Assembly: GCA_041745295.1 (NCBI GenBank)
Contig: JBGTJE010000050.1
Span: 1 to 64,000 of the forward strand
Direction: 5' to 3'
Origin: JANMEB01 sp041745295
Lineage (GTDB): Bacteria > Planctomycetota > Planctomycetia > Pirellulales > Pirellulaceae
Length of the DNA stretch: 64,000 bases
The position numbers and the translations under genes were made by a program. A model generated the notes under the pieces. It had not been told where the DNA came from. It did no database searches and saw nothing but the letters and a program-made list of their open reading frames with translations. This document shows, piece after piece, positions 36,931 through 45,254 of this stretch (its first letter is position 1; each line of letters opens with the position of its first letter).

Positions 36931-38415
36931 ATGATTCAGCGGCTGTGCCAATCCAATCTCGCTTCGGCAGATAAGTACTTGCTGCTTACCGGCGCAACGG
37001 GCTTTGTCGGGCGTTATTTGTTGCGAGACCTTTTGACTGCCGGACACCGCGTCGCCGTGGTTGTACGGCCTGATCGCAAGTGCGACCCACAGCAACGCAT
37101 CGAAGCGGTGATGCAACACTGGGAGCGCGAATCGGGCCACAGCCTACCACGCCCAATCGTTATCGCGGGCGACGTTCGGAAAAAGCTCCTTGGCTTGAGT
37201 CACCAGGATTGGAGTTGGGTCCGAAGTTCATGTGATCGCGTATTGCATGCGGCCGCTGTATTGACGTTTTTTGGCGAGCGCGAGGAAGAACCTTGGTTGA
37301 CCAACGTGGACGGCACGAAGAATGTCGTCGCGCTTTGCGATCATTTCGATGTAAGCCAATTCCATTTCTTGTCGACGGCGTACGTTTGCGGCCAGCGTGA
37401 CGGCCGCATTCTCGAACACGACTTGGACCTCGGGCAGCAATTCCGAAACGATTATGAGCATTCAAAATTTGTCGCCGAGCGCTACGTCCGCGACCATTGC
37501 AACGCAAAGTCGGTCACGATCTATCGCCCAGCGGTCGTCGTCGGCGACTCAAAAACCGGTGCGACGACTAGTTATCATGGTCTATTCTTGTATTTGCGAT
37601 TGCTGGCCATGCTGGTTCCCCAGCAACAGCGCAATGCGCTTGGCGCGCACTACACCCAAATTCAATTGCCGATGCAGGGTGACGAGCCGAGAAACTTGGT
37701 CCCTGTCGATTGGGTTTCGCAAGTGATTTGTTATCTGATCAACAAGCCCGCCGCGCACGGCGAAACAATTCATTTGGCGCCCGAAGTTCGAACGACGCCC
37801 CGCTCGATCGTGGACAGTTGTTACGACTATTTTAACTCATGCGGCGTCGAATACGCAGGTCCGAATTCGCCCGCGGATGGACACGAATCCGAATTCGCCA
37901 AGTCGTTTTTTGCCAACACGAAGATTTATCAAGACTACGAGCGCAGTGATCCGGAGTTTGAATGTGCCGCGATCCGGCGATTTTGCAATCACATGCCCTG
38001 TCCGGTCGTCGACGAAGCCATGATTCACCGATTTCTGGACTTCGGTTCGAGTGATCAATGGGGTAAGAAGAGGGCCAAGCCGGCGAGTGCCGCGATCGAT
38101 GTAGAATCCACGCTCGTGTCGATCGCACGACGCACGACGGTGGCGACGTCGAGATTCGGACGGGACTTTGATCTGGCCTTGGATGTTCTTGGCCCGGGTG
38201 GCGGCCAATGGACACTTTCGCGTGATCGCCAGGGTTGTTGGAGCGTGGTACGCGGAATCTTGCCGACGGTCACGCATTTGTTGCAATTGAATTCGGTCGA
38301 GCTTTGTCCAATCCAGGCCCGCGAGAACGAGTCCTACTGGTTTGGCCGCGTTTTGGATGCGGCGAATTTCGCCGAAACGAACAGTCCTTCCATTGCGATG
38401 AACGTCCCGAAATAA
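36931..38415 (+). CDS. NAD(P)-dependent SDR, thioester-reductase-like
   Basis: An extended short-chain dehydrogenase of 494 residues. The Rossmann motif LLTGATGFVGRYLL (about 18-31) and the catalytic pair in YEHSKFVAERYV are clear. The central region (FHFLSTAYVCGQ, NLVPVDWVSQVI) resembles the reductase domain that releases acyl groups as aldehydes (male-sterility/thioester reductase type). The C-terminal ~130 residues match nothing I know. Without a carrier-protein gene nearby the substrate is unknown; a fatty acyl or polyketide thioester is possible. It is convergent with the glycosyltransferase gene. Confidence 0.82.
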   Translation: MIQRLCQSNLASADKYLLLTGATGFVGRYLLRDLLTAGHRVAVVVRPDRKCDPQQRIEAVMQHWERESGHSLPRPIVIAGDVRKKLLGLSHQDWSWVRSSCDRVLHAAAVLTFFGEREEEPWLTNVDGTKNVVALCDHFDVSQFHFLSTAYVCGQRDGRILEHDLDLGQQFRNDYEHSKFVAERYVRDHCNAKSVTIYRPAVVVGDSKTGATTSYHGLFLYLRLLAMLVPQQQRNALGAHYTQIQLPMQGDEPRNLVPVDWVSQVICYLINKPAAHGETIHLAPEVRTTPRSIVDSCYDYFNSCGVEYAGPNSPADGHESEFAKSFFANTKIYQDYERSDPEFECAAIRRFCNHMPCPVVDEAMIHRFLDFGSSDQWGKKRAKPASAAIDVESTLVSIARRTTVATSRFGRDFDLALDVLGPGGGQWTLSRDRQGCWSVVRGILPTVTHLLQLNSVELCPIQARENESYWFGRVLDAANFAETNSPSIAMNVPK

Positions 38416-38496
38416 ACCGTGTCGTCGCTTGGGTACAGCATCTAACGTCGCCGAATTCGCCAGAATTTGGGCCAAAACGCTGACGAGTACTGCTGC

Positions 38497-38701
38497 GGTA
38501 GCCCTCTCGCTCCTAGCTTGTGAAATTATTCATTTTGGATGCAGCGCGGCCCATCTGGGCCGCGTTTTCCGGTCATTCGACGGCCTGGAAAGGCCGTCCT
38601 ACGAATAAATTCACAAGCTATCCGCGAGAGGAAAGCGATTTCGGGCTAAGCTCAAAGATTCTTGCTGGGGCAGCCTTCATCACGCGGAGCGTGATGGCTA
38701 C
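38497..38701. repeat. Small TIR element, copy interrupted by another element
   Basis: Second copy of the ~95-bp element seen at 29161-29255. The ends GTAGCCCTCTCGCTC and GAGCGTGATGGCTAC are inverted repeats (13 of 15). Its internal hairpin is split by a 107-bp insertion at 38514-38620. Confidence 0.75.
38514..38620. mobile_element. 107-bp MITE-like insertion with 3-bp target duplication
   Basis: The ends form 20-nt inverted repeats (TAGCTTGTGAAATTATTCAT on the left; 18 of 20 match the right). The inside has two strong hairpins (CGCGGCCCA-TC-TGGGCCGCG and GACGGCCT/AGGCCGTC). TCC flanks both sides (38511-38513 and 38621-38623). The uninterrupted copy at 29161-29255 has a single TCC at the same place, which shows insertion with target duplication. 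It has no coding capacity, so it would need a transposase acting in trans. Confidence 0.8.
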
Positions 38702-38714
38702 AAAGTAGGAGATT

Positions 38715-39980
38715 TCAATCAATCGAATGCGTGGCTGGATCGGTGCTTGGGTTTGACCCAACGATTGTGCTCAGGGGAATATACTCGCGCAAGCGAACGA
38801 TCTGCCCTCCGCGAAATTCGTAAGCCACGCCGCGCCAAGTGATGCGTCGCTTGATCGCCGCCCCAATTGCGGCCGCCAAATGAGTCATTTGCGTTATAGG
38901 TAGCAACATCCACATGAACCAGTCGCCACGGTTTGTCGGGCCGTGATCCGCGGCAGAATCGAATTGCCGGGCCGCGGAAACAGACTTCTCGATGCGGCGC
39001 AAGAGAGCGATATTGAGTGCCTGGAACCCGAAAAATAGCACCAGGCACAAGGCCCCAAGGCCCCACCTTCCCACTAAGAAATAGACGATACCCAAAACCA
39101 AAACGGCCGAGGGTAAAATTCCCGTCAGGAGCCCGTGCAAGAAAACGAGCGGCCATGACGGATGGTACAGTTTCACGTCAAGCAGTTGCCTTGTCATCCA
39201 ACGGGCCGCGCTGGCCAGAATTGTGCTCTCCTGGCTGACGACAACGAGATCACGGCACATCCGGGTCGCCAGTCCCTCTTTCGCCAATAGCGGGGCAATC
39301 ATCACATCCTCAAATAAAGAGCGCCGCCAGCGGTCGAGCAATCCACATTTCTCCAAGGCCTGTCGGCGAATGGCGAGCGAACCGCCCCAGGCAATGCTGT
39401 ACGCCTGCATCTGCACTATGGCCGCGGCGTTCCAAATGGCTCGTACTTGGCTTCCGATTCGAGGGGACAACGGTTCGAACCAACGCATTCCAAACGACGC
39501 GGCGACAGATGGTTCCGAAAGCGGCGACATCAAACGCCGCAGCCATTGCGACTCGGGTACGACGTCCGCGTCGATTAGTGCGATCACGTCGTGGCGGGAA
39601 TCGAGCCGCTCACAAGCCCAAGCGAGCGAATTACATTTCAGACTGCGATCAAGTCCGTGTTCACCAGCGACCCAATGCTCGATTCGATCCATCGCTTTGG
39701 CCTTTTGTACCGAATGAAATACTTCGACGGCCGGATCCTGAGCATGGTCCGTGACGAAAACCACTCGGTAATCAGGCCAGTCCTGCTGCGCCAGCGCGAT
39801 TAAACAAGCTTCCAGATGCGGATCCGCTCCGCGGGCGCAGAGAACTACGGCAACTGCCGGCTGAAAGGCCGCAATCTCATCGGGCGCTTTGTTGTGAGCG
39901 ACGTATTTCTCAAACCGCCGAACCAGAATCCATTGGACCGCCATGAACGTCGCGAGGCCGGCGGTCAAAAGCCAAATCAT
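38715..39980 (-). CDS. Membrane glycosyltransferase, family 2 (ceramide-glucosyltransferase-like)
   Basis: Transfers a sugar from a nucleotide-sugar to a lipid or polymer acceptor at the membrane. An N-terminal membrane anchor is followed by a GT-A domain: AVVLCARGAD, the metal-binding DADVVP near 137, the acid in SLFEDVMIAPLLAKEG, and a (Q/R)xxRW-like AARWMTRQ. Two or three C-terminal membrane segments follow. The pattern resembles ceramide glucosyltransferase and hopanoid HpnI types; the acceptor is unknown. It is the last gene of an apparent four-gene minus-strand operon, 15 nt after the ThuA/esterase gene. Confidence 0.87.
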   Translation of the reverse strand: MIWLLTAGLATFMAVQWILVRRFEKYVAHNKAPDEIAAFQPAVAVVLCARGADPHLEACLIALAQQDWPDYRVVFVTDHAQDPAVEVFHSVQKAKAMDRIEHWVAGEHGLDRSLKCNSLAWACERLDSRHDVIALIDADVVPESQWLRRLMSPLSEPSVAASFGMRWFEPLSPRIGSQVRAIWNAAAIVQMQAYSIAWGGSLAIRRQALEKCGLLDRWRRSLFEDVMIAPLLAKEGLATRMCRDLVVVSQESTILASAARWMTRQLLDVKLYHPSWPLVFLHGLLTGILPSAVLVLGIVYFLVGRWGLGALCLVLFFGFQALNIALLRRIEKSVSAARQFDSAADHGPTNRGDWFMWMLLPITQMTHLAAAIGAAIKRRITWRGVAYEFRGGQIVRLREYIPLSTIVGSNPSTDPATHSID

Positions 39981-39995
39981 TTTGTGCCGGGAAAA

Positions 39996-42900
39996 TTAGC
40001 GAGGTTGGTCAATTCCATGAATCAGCCAATCGAGGGCGTTGCCGCTTGAAGTCGCCCGTTGCAATTGGTCCTCCGCGTTTTCCGCTCGGTACGTGCAGTC
40101 GATCCATTTGTCAAAATTCATTTCGCTGCCGAGCCAAAGCGGGTTCGGTGATCCCAGTGCGATCAATGCCGGCACGTCTCCATATTTTGCCCCGCCAGGG
40201 AGAAAATTCACGTCGCGCAGGTCGGTGACCTTTGCAAAGCGGAATCCGTTTGTGTCGATCGCAGCTCGTTGCACCGCGGTTCCCGCCAGTGCTCGCGCGG
40301 CAGCGCCAACTGGAGCTAGAGCGTCCAAGGCGAGAAGATCGACTTTGGTGCTTGGCTGGTGGGCAAGTCCTGCGATTGCATTCAAAACGTCGTGCACACG
40401 GCAAACGAATATGGCGTTGTTGTACCCGAATGTGTACCCGGCAGCCTCGCGTCCATTCTCAACGAGGCGTCCCTTGGCTGCGTCCGCGCCTGGCGGTAGC
40501 AATTCGCCTTGCCAATAACAATCGACCCCAACAACTCCATACCCGGCATCCAGAAACCGTTGCGAATCAGCGGAGAGGACTTCCTTGTCGGCGACTCCAG
40601 CTTTCCCGTTTTCGCTGAGACAAATGACGTATCGTGAGTTCCAATCGGCTTGTGGTCGGATCAGGATCGCCGGCGTTTGTTCGCCGCGCGACGCGTTCAC
40701 GAACCGGCCTCGCTCCCAGAGCAATCCATCTTTAGAATCGCTCGAATTCACCTTCCATTCGACGGTTTCGGTTTGAACGGTTCGACCGAACATCGCGCGG
40801 CATGCAATCTTCATAGAGTCTTTGAAGCGCTGCGCACCCGATTGGCCTTTGGGTCGCAATGCTTCCCATTGGACTTGGCTATCACTGTTCCAGTGCTGCA
40901 GCAGTTTCCGTTCGAAGTCGTCACCGCCGGTCGGTTGCGGATGAACGGCATCCCAAACCGATAGTTCTTGCGGAGATTTCCGCGGAAACGGGCGTTCTGT
41001 GACGTCAGCGTTCAGATGTAGCGCTTCGTCAAACAGCTCGTACATGGCTTTGCGCGAAACAGCGTTGTAGTTATGTCCGAACTCGACATGCTCGCAGAGT
41101 CGCACGTTGTCAGGATGCCCCAACAACCGGTAGAGGGACTGCAATTGCGGAAACCCGTCGCGCGACATTTCTTTGGTCCAGTCATCGGCGGAAGAAAGCC
41201 CTTGGGGTTTAGGAGCAAACAGGCTTGCGAATTCCACGTTTCCCGTTCCAATTCGCAGCAGCGCCGCGTTTTCACAAGTGCATCCCCCTTGCATCGCGGT
41301 AGACACCATCACCGCTGGGAAGATGGCGCTGGGACGCGGGTCGATGGCTGCCAAAATCATCGTCTGCGTTCCGCCGCCACTAGCCCCTGTCACGGCAATT
41401 CGGGACCGATCGACATCGGGCAAACTTTCCAAGAGGTCAAGGGCGCGAATCGAACTCCAGGTTTGCAGGCCCATCACCGATTGAAGCCGGCTTTCAGCTT
41501 GGGGACTGAACAAACCCCAGGCGTCTGTCGAATTCATCATCGGTCGCTGTTGCGAAAATCCGTGCGCGAGATTCTGCGTGATTTGCTGACTATCGGCATA
41601 GCCGATCATGTCGTAATGAAAGACGACGCATCCCATGCGCGCGAGGTGAACGCAGCGGGCTTGCAACGGCGCACGCGCCGATTCGAGTTCAAATTCGGCG
41701 CCTGATTCAATTTCGCGCGCGGCTGCTTCTGGACCGGCGTCGTAAAATCGGCCGTTGTTCCAATGCCCGTGGGGGCACAGAACGCCCGGAAAGGGGCCGA
41801 CTTTGTTCTTGGGTCGAAAAAGGCTGCCGCTGACAAAGAATCCGGGAAAACTTTCAAAGTAAACCTTCTCGATCGAGTAATCGCCACAATCGACGCGGCT
41901 ATGCATTACTCCGTTAAGCGGGGTACGCGCGGGCAATGGAAAGAGTCCCTGTGCCACCAAGATACGCTCGCGAACTTCCGCGGACCGCGCTTGCCACAGT
42001 TCCACATTTTGCGGCGGATCGAATGGGAAGTGATCGTCCAGAGTCTTGAGCGGCCCCAAGCGCACGTCGTTGACTTCGGCGGCGGGTGTATTGCCAAGGG
42101 CGTGGTCCGCAGGTCGTATTCCTTTCTGAAACCCATCGAATCCAAACGGGGTTGGCTCGTAGGGGCCGACAAAGTTCACGTCGCTGGTCCTAGAAATCTG
42201 GCCTTCCAATGCGAGGCACCAATAACAAGCGTTGACCACAAGGCGGCGTAGGCCTTCATTGGAAAAATCTTGGGAGGCACCCATCGTGGTGCAAAAAACG
42301 CGCGCCGTTTTGCCCGATTCAGATTGGTACGGCAAGACCCAAGCCAATGGCATCATCGGATCATTTTTCGCGCCAACGACGGGCGGATCGCCGGGCTGCA
42401 TGCCTTGCAGCACTTGGCCGCGAAGCAAAACGGTCGTGCCTTCCGGTAAATGATGGATGCCGTACACATCGGTAGGTCCCCAGATGTCGTCGACGCCGCA
42501 AAGGATCGGATGGCCGCTGTTTTCATCGACGATCACGCCCCGGGTGCTCTCCACCTTGTGGTTTCCGTGGTGCGAGACCCAGGTTTCACCCAGAACCTGC
42601 TTGCCGAAACCTCCCGCCCATTTGCCCCCCTCCTGACCAAAATAGGCGTACGGACTGTTGCTGTCGGCCGGGTAATTAAATGCGTGGGTCGAAGTCCGCA
42701 ACCCAATGATCGGTTTACCGGAGTTCACATAGTCGACGAAGAATTTCATTTGGTCATCGGAGGGGCTGCGATAACGAAGCGCTAAGATGATCAAATCGGC
42801 GGATGCGAGCGACTCCATGCCGGGGATATTATGTTGTTCGTTTGGATTGATGGTTCCGTCGTCGGCATTCTGTGCGAACAAGACGGTGCACTTGAACCCA

Positions 42901-43136
42901 TGCCGTTGGGAGAGGATTTTTCCGAGCATGGGAAGCGCTTCTTCGGAGCGATACTCTTCATCGCCGGAGATAAGGACGATATGGCGACCTTTTCCCGGTC
43001 CTTCTCCTTCCGGATAAACGCACCAGCGCTCGTCAGCCGCTTGCGCTGCAATCGTGGTTGCAATGCCCAGGACGAGCAACATTGCCCACGACAAGATGTT
43101 GCGTGCGAGGCGATAATTCACAAGCCTGATCGACAT
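39996..43136 (-). CDS. Secreted ThuA-domain / acetyl-xylan-esterase-like fusion
   Basis: A 1046-residue exported protein with a signal peptide ending near ...AAQAADE. Residues about 45-320 form a ThuA-like, glutamine-amidotransferase-fold domain (HIVLISGDEEYRSEEALPML, LRTSTHAFNYP). Residues about 380-700 form an alpha/beta-hydrolase with nucleophile Ser near 586 in TGASGGGTQT and catalytic His near 687 in FGHNYN. Residues about 760-1040 look like a second hydrolase fold without a Ser nucleophile. It probably acts on acetylated polysaccharide or sugar acids outside the cytoplasm, which is inference. It sits between a secreted 216-residue protein (38 nt) and a glycosyltransferase (15 nt). Confidence 0.87.
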   Translation of the reverse strand: MSIRLVNYRLARNILSWAMLLVLGIATTIAAQAADERWCVYPEGEGPGKGRHIVLISGDEEYRSEEALPMLGKILSQRHGFKCTVLFAQNADDGTINPNEQHNIPGMESLASADLIILALRYRSPSDDQMKFFVDYVNSGKPIIGLRTSTHAFNYPADSNSPYAYFGQEGGKWAGGFGKQVLGETWVSHHGNHKVESTRGVIVDENSGHPILCGVDDIWGPTDVYGIHHLPEGTTVLLRGQVLQGMQPGDPPVVGAKNDPMMPLAWVLPYQSESGKTARVFCTTMGASQDFSNEGLRRLVVNACYWCLALEGQISRTSDVNFVGPYEPTPFGFDGFQKGIRPADHALGNTPAAEVNDVRLGPLKTLDDHFPFDPPQNVELWQARSAEVRERILVAQGLFPLPARTPLNGVMHSRVDCGDYSIEKVYFESFPGFFVSGSLFRPKNKVGPFPGVLCPHGHWNNGRFYDAGPEAAAREIESGAEFELESARAPLQARCVHLARMGCVVFHYDMIGYADSQQITQNLAHGFSQQRPMMNSTDAWGLFSPQAESRLQSVMGLQTWSSIRALDLLESLPDVDRSRIAVTGASGGGTQTMILAAIDPRPSAIFPAVMVSTAMQGGCTCENAALLRIGTGNVEFASLFAPKPQGLSSADDWTKEMSRDGFPQLQSLYRLLGHPDNVRLCEHVEFGHNYNAVSRKAMYELFDEALHLNADVTERPFPRKSPQELSVWDAVHPQPTGGDDFERKLLQHWNSDSQVQWEALRPKGQSGAQRFKDSMKIACRAMFGRTVQTETVEWKVNSSDSKDGLLWERGRFVNASRGEQTPAILIRPQADWNSRYVICLSENGKAGVADKEVLSADSQRFLDAGYGVVGVDCYWQGELLPPGADAAKGRLVENGREAAGYTFGYNNAIFVCRVHDVLNAIAGLAHQPSTKVDLLALDALAPVGAAARALAGTAVQRAAIDTNGFRFAKVTDLRDVNFLPGGAKYGDVPALIALGSPNPLWLGSEMNFDKWIDCTYRAENAEDQLQRATSSGNALDWLIHGIDQPR

Positions 43137-43174
43137 TGATTATCCTGCGGTGTCGGTGCTAACGGCGGGGGCGA

Positions 43175-43825
43175 TCATTCAACGAGTTTGGCTTCTTCGA
43201 TCATTTTGACAAACGCCTCTTTGTGTTTGGCGATCGTTTTTTCTGGACCGTAGAGCTTCACAAAATAGTTGCCCAGCGAATCGGTTTCGATGATCACGGC
43301 CAATAGGCGATGGTCCTTGAGTTCTACCTTCGGCGCCTGGGGACCACGCTGATCCATGTACGTCCCCGACACGTCGAGCAAGTGAATTTTGTAGCCGCCA
43401 ACTTCCTTTGCCGTTATCGTCGCTTTGTCGCGCGACAGTTTGCCGTCGGGCTGTTGGACTTGCCCAAGCCAACGGTCGATGTTTGCTTCGATCGAGCCAC
43501 CGGCTCCCATCACGGTCAAACGTGAAGTTTTGGATTCGCCTTCCACCGGTTCAATCGAGAATTCCGCTTCGATCATGGTCACAGCCGGATCGATTTTTTT
43601 CCAATCTCCCGGGGCGGTCATCTCCAAGCGCCCATCGGCCACTTTAAACGAGATCGGTTCCGGCTTTTTCGCGTCGTCTGCATCCTGGGCTTGAGCGGAA
43701 TCCTTTGGGCTCTCGTTTGACGTTGCGTCGGACCTGAAGCTGGATTTGTCCTGCGCAGTACCAAGGCACGAAAACGATTCGCAGAAAATGAGCATTGCGA
43801 AAAGGGTGACGGTCGAGTGGTTCAT
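43175..43825 (-). CDS. Secreted protein of unknown function (216 aa)
   Basis: A signal peptide (hydrophobic core about 5-20, ending GTAQ) is followed by an Asp/Ser-rich linker and a folded domain from about 55. The domain has FKVADGRLEMTAPGDWKK, IEANIDRWLGQVQ and YFVKLYGPEKTIAKHKEAF, a pattern I associate with planctomycete secreted proteins, without a known function. An AGGAG lies 6 nt before the ATG at 43825. It is the second gene of the apparent operon. Confidence 0.8.
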   Translation of the reverse strand: MNHSTVTLFAMLIFCESFSCLGTAQDKSSFRSDATSNESPKDSAQAQDADDAKKPEPISFKVADGRLEMTAPGDWKKIDPAVTMIEAEFSIEPVEGESKTSRLTVMGAGGSIEANIDRWLGQVQQPDGKLSRDKATITAKEVGGYKIHLLDVSGTYMDQRGPQAPKVELKDHRLLAVIIETDSLGNYFVKLYGPEKTIAKHKEAFVKMIEEAKLVE

Positions 43826-43847
43826 GGCAACTCCTCAAGTATTCGTA

Positions 43848-44576
43848 TCAAAAAATGATAATTAGAAACGCCGTCACAGCGATCAGGGCCAAGCTAATCA
43901 AGATCCAAACCGTAGGTACAACCGCGCGTCGCTGTTGTCTTTTCTCCAAGTACGCGGCCGCTTTGGAAGTGGCAGCGGCATTAGGGCTCCCCACACTTCT
44001 TGGCGAATCTAACATCGAGTCAAAAACTCTATCGGCCGGAAGCCAATCGCCCCAGCCCGCTCGCCAGACTAACGATTGTGTACCCACTCGCCCCTCATTA
44101 ATCCAGGTTTGCATGACTTGATTGGATGCGGGGCCAAATTGGCCCCCACCGGGTGAACGGACAAACCAAACGGCATCCGGTATTTCCGCCAGTGGGTCCA
44201 GATTTGATGAACCCGTCGGAATTTGATTGGGAGTGGTTGGCGCTGAAACAGCTTCGCCCACCTTCGCGGAACTGTCACGCGACGCCCGGTTCGATCCCGC
44301 GAACGGTTCGCTGCGTGCCGTGGATTTAGTGCCCTTGTCCCCAAGTGAATTCGAACTTTCCACAGGGGGAGCACTCTTAGCCGGCGACACTTTTGTTTTG
44401 CGGAGGACACCCGACGTGGGAGGCGTATCGGCCGAACGGGTGGGAGTGTCGTTGGGACCCGAGCGCGCGATCACGACCTTATTGTGGCAGTTCGGACAAA
44501 TCCCGACACGAGCGGCTAATTCGTCTCGCACGAGGAGGACTTTGCCACAATGCGTGCACGGAACGCGAATCTCCAT
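43848..44576 (-). CDS. Zinc-ribbon / GYF-domain tail-anchored membrane protein
   Basis: The 242-residue protein begins with a zinc ribbon (CTHCGKVLLVRDELAARVG then CPNCHNKV). A Ser/Pro-rich linker leads to a GYF-like (DUF4339-type) domain around 130-190 (VWFVRSPGGGQFGP, GRVGTQSLVWRAGW, WLPADRVF). It ends in one membrane helix (VWILISLALIAVTAFLIIIF). The GYF-like domain probably binds proline-rich peptides, so it may be a membrane scaffold. It heads the minus-strand operon, 22 nt before the secreted-protein gene. Confidence 0.82.
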   Translation of the reverse strand: MEIRVPCTHCGKVLLVRDELAARVGICPNCHNKVVIARSGPNDTPTRSADTPPTSGVLRKTKVSPAKSAPPVESSNSLGDKGTKSTARSEPFAGSNRASRDSSAKVGEAVSAPTTPNQIPTGSSNLDPLAEIPDAVWFVRSPGGGQFGPASNQVMQTWINEGRVGTQSLVWRAGWGDWLPADRVFDSMLDSPRSVGSPNAAATSKAAAYLEKRQQRRAVVPTVWILISLALIAVTAFLIIIF

Positions 44577-45254
44577 ACAATTCGAACTCGCTCAAAAGTT
44601 TTATGATCAAATTGAGATGGGTCGAACCACAAGTCGAATGTCTGTTCAAACGATCCAAATTCGGATTGCAGGAATGAACCGCTAAAACGTCTCGGCCGGC
44701 CGGGCGTGGCAATCAACCATTCGAATTATAGCAACCCAAGCTGGCTTTGGCGGATCGATTTAACGGGGGAAATGTACGAGACGCAAAGTTTCGCGGTGCT
44801 CGCGACAGGTTGGGCCGATTTATCAGTTTCAACGCCACGAGCGCTGTCCCCGCCGCATTTCCGTCAAGCCAGGAGTTGGGATTTTGGGCCGGGAATCAAT
44901 TCGTCCAAAAGGATAAAGTGGACTACTGTTCGTCGGGCGGAGGCGTAAGATTCGTCGCAGGCGGAAGAGAAAACGAAAGCCTGGCTGCGCCGCGGTAGCC
45001 GCGCGTTGGAGCCCAACGCTGAACCGCCAACGAATATTTCGTAGAATTTTCAACGACCTTAAACTGCTCAGGAGCGACGAAAAGTCCAGTTTCGGGCTAC
45101 TTGTGAGGGAATACTTAAGGTGAGAAAAGGTTCCAATCTGCGAAATCCGTTGTTATTCTAGATAAGCGCGGTTTTAGTTTCCTTCCAAGGCTGAGGACTG
45201 ACCTCGCCATATTGAAGATCGCATTCATTCATTCGCTGCTACAAGGGAAAAACG
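44577..45254. other. 678-nt gene-free spacer
   Basis: Divergent promoters for the zinc-ribbon operon and the beta-propeller gene must lie here. Short open frames have no ribosome binding sites or recognisable products. No repeat or terminator was identified. Confidence 0.5.
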
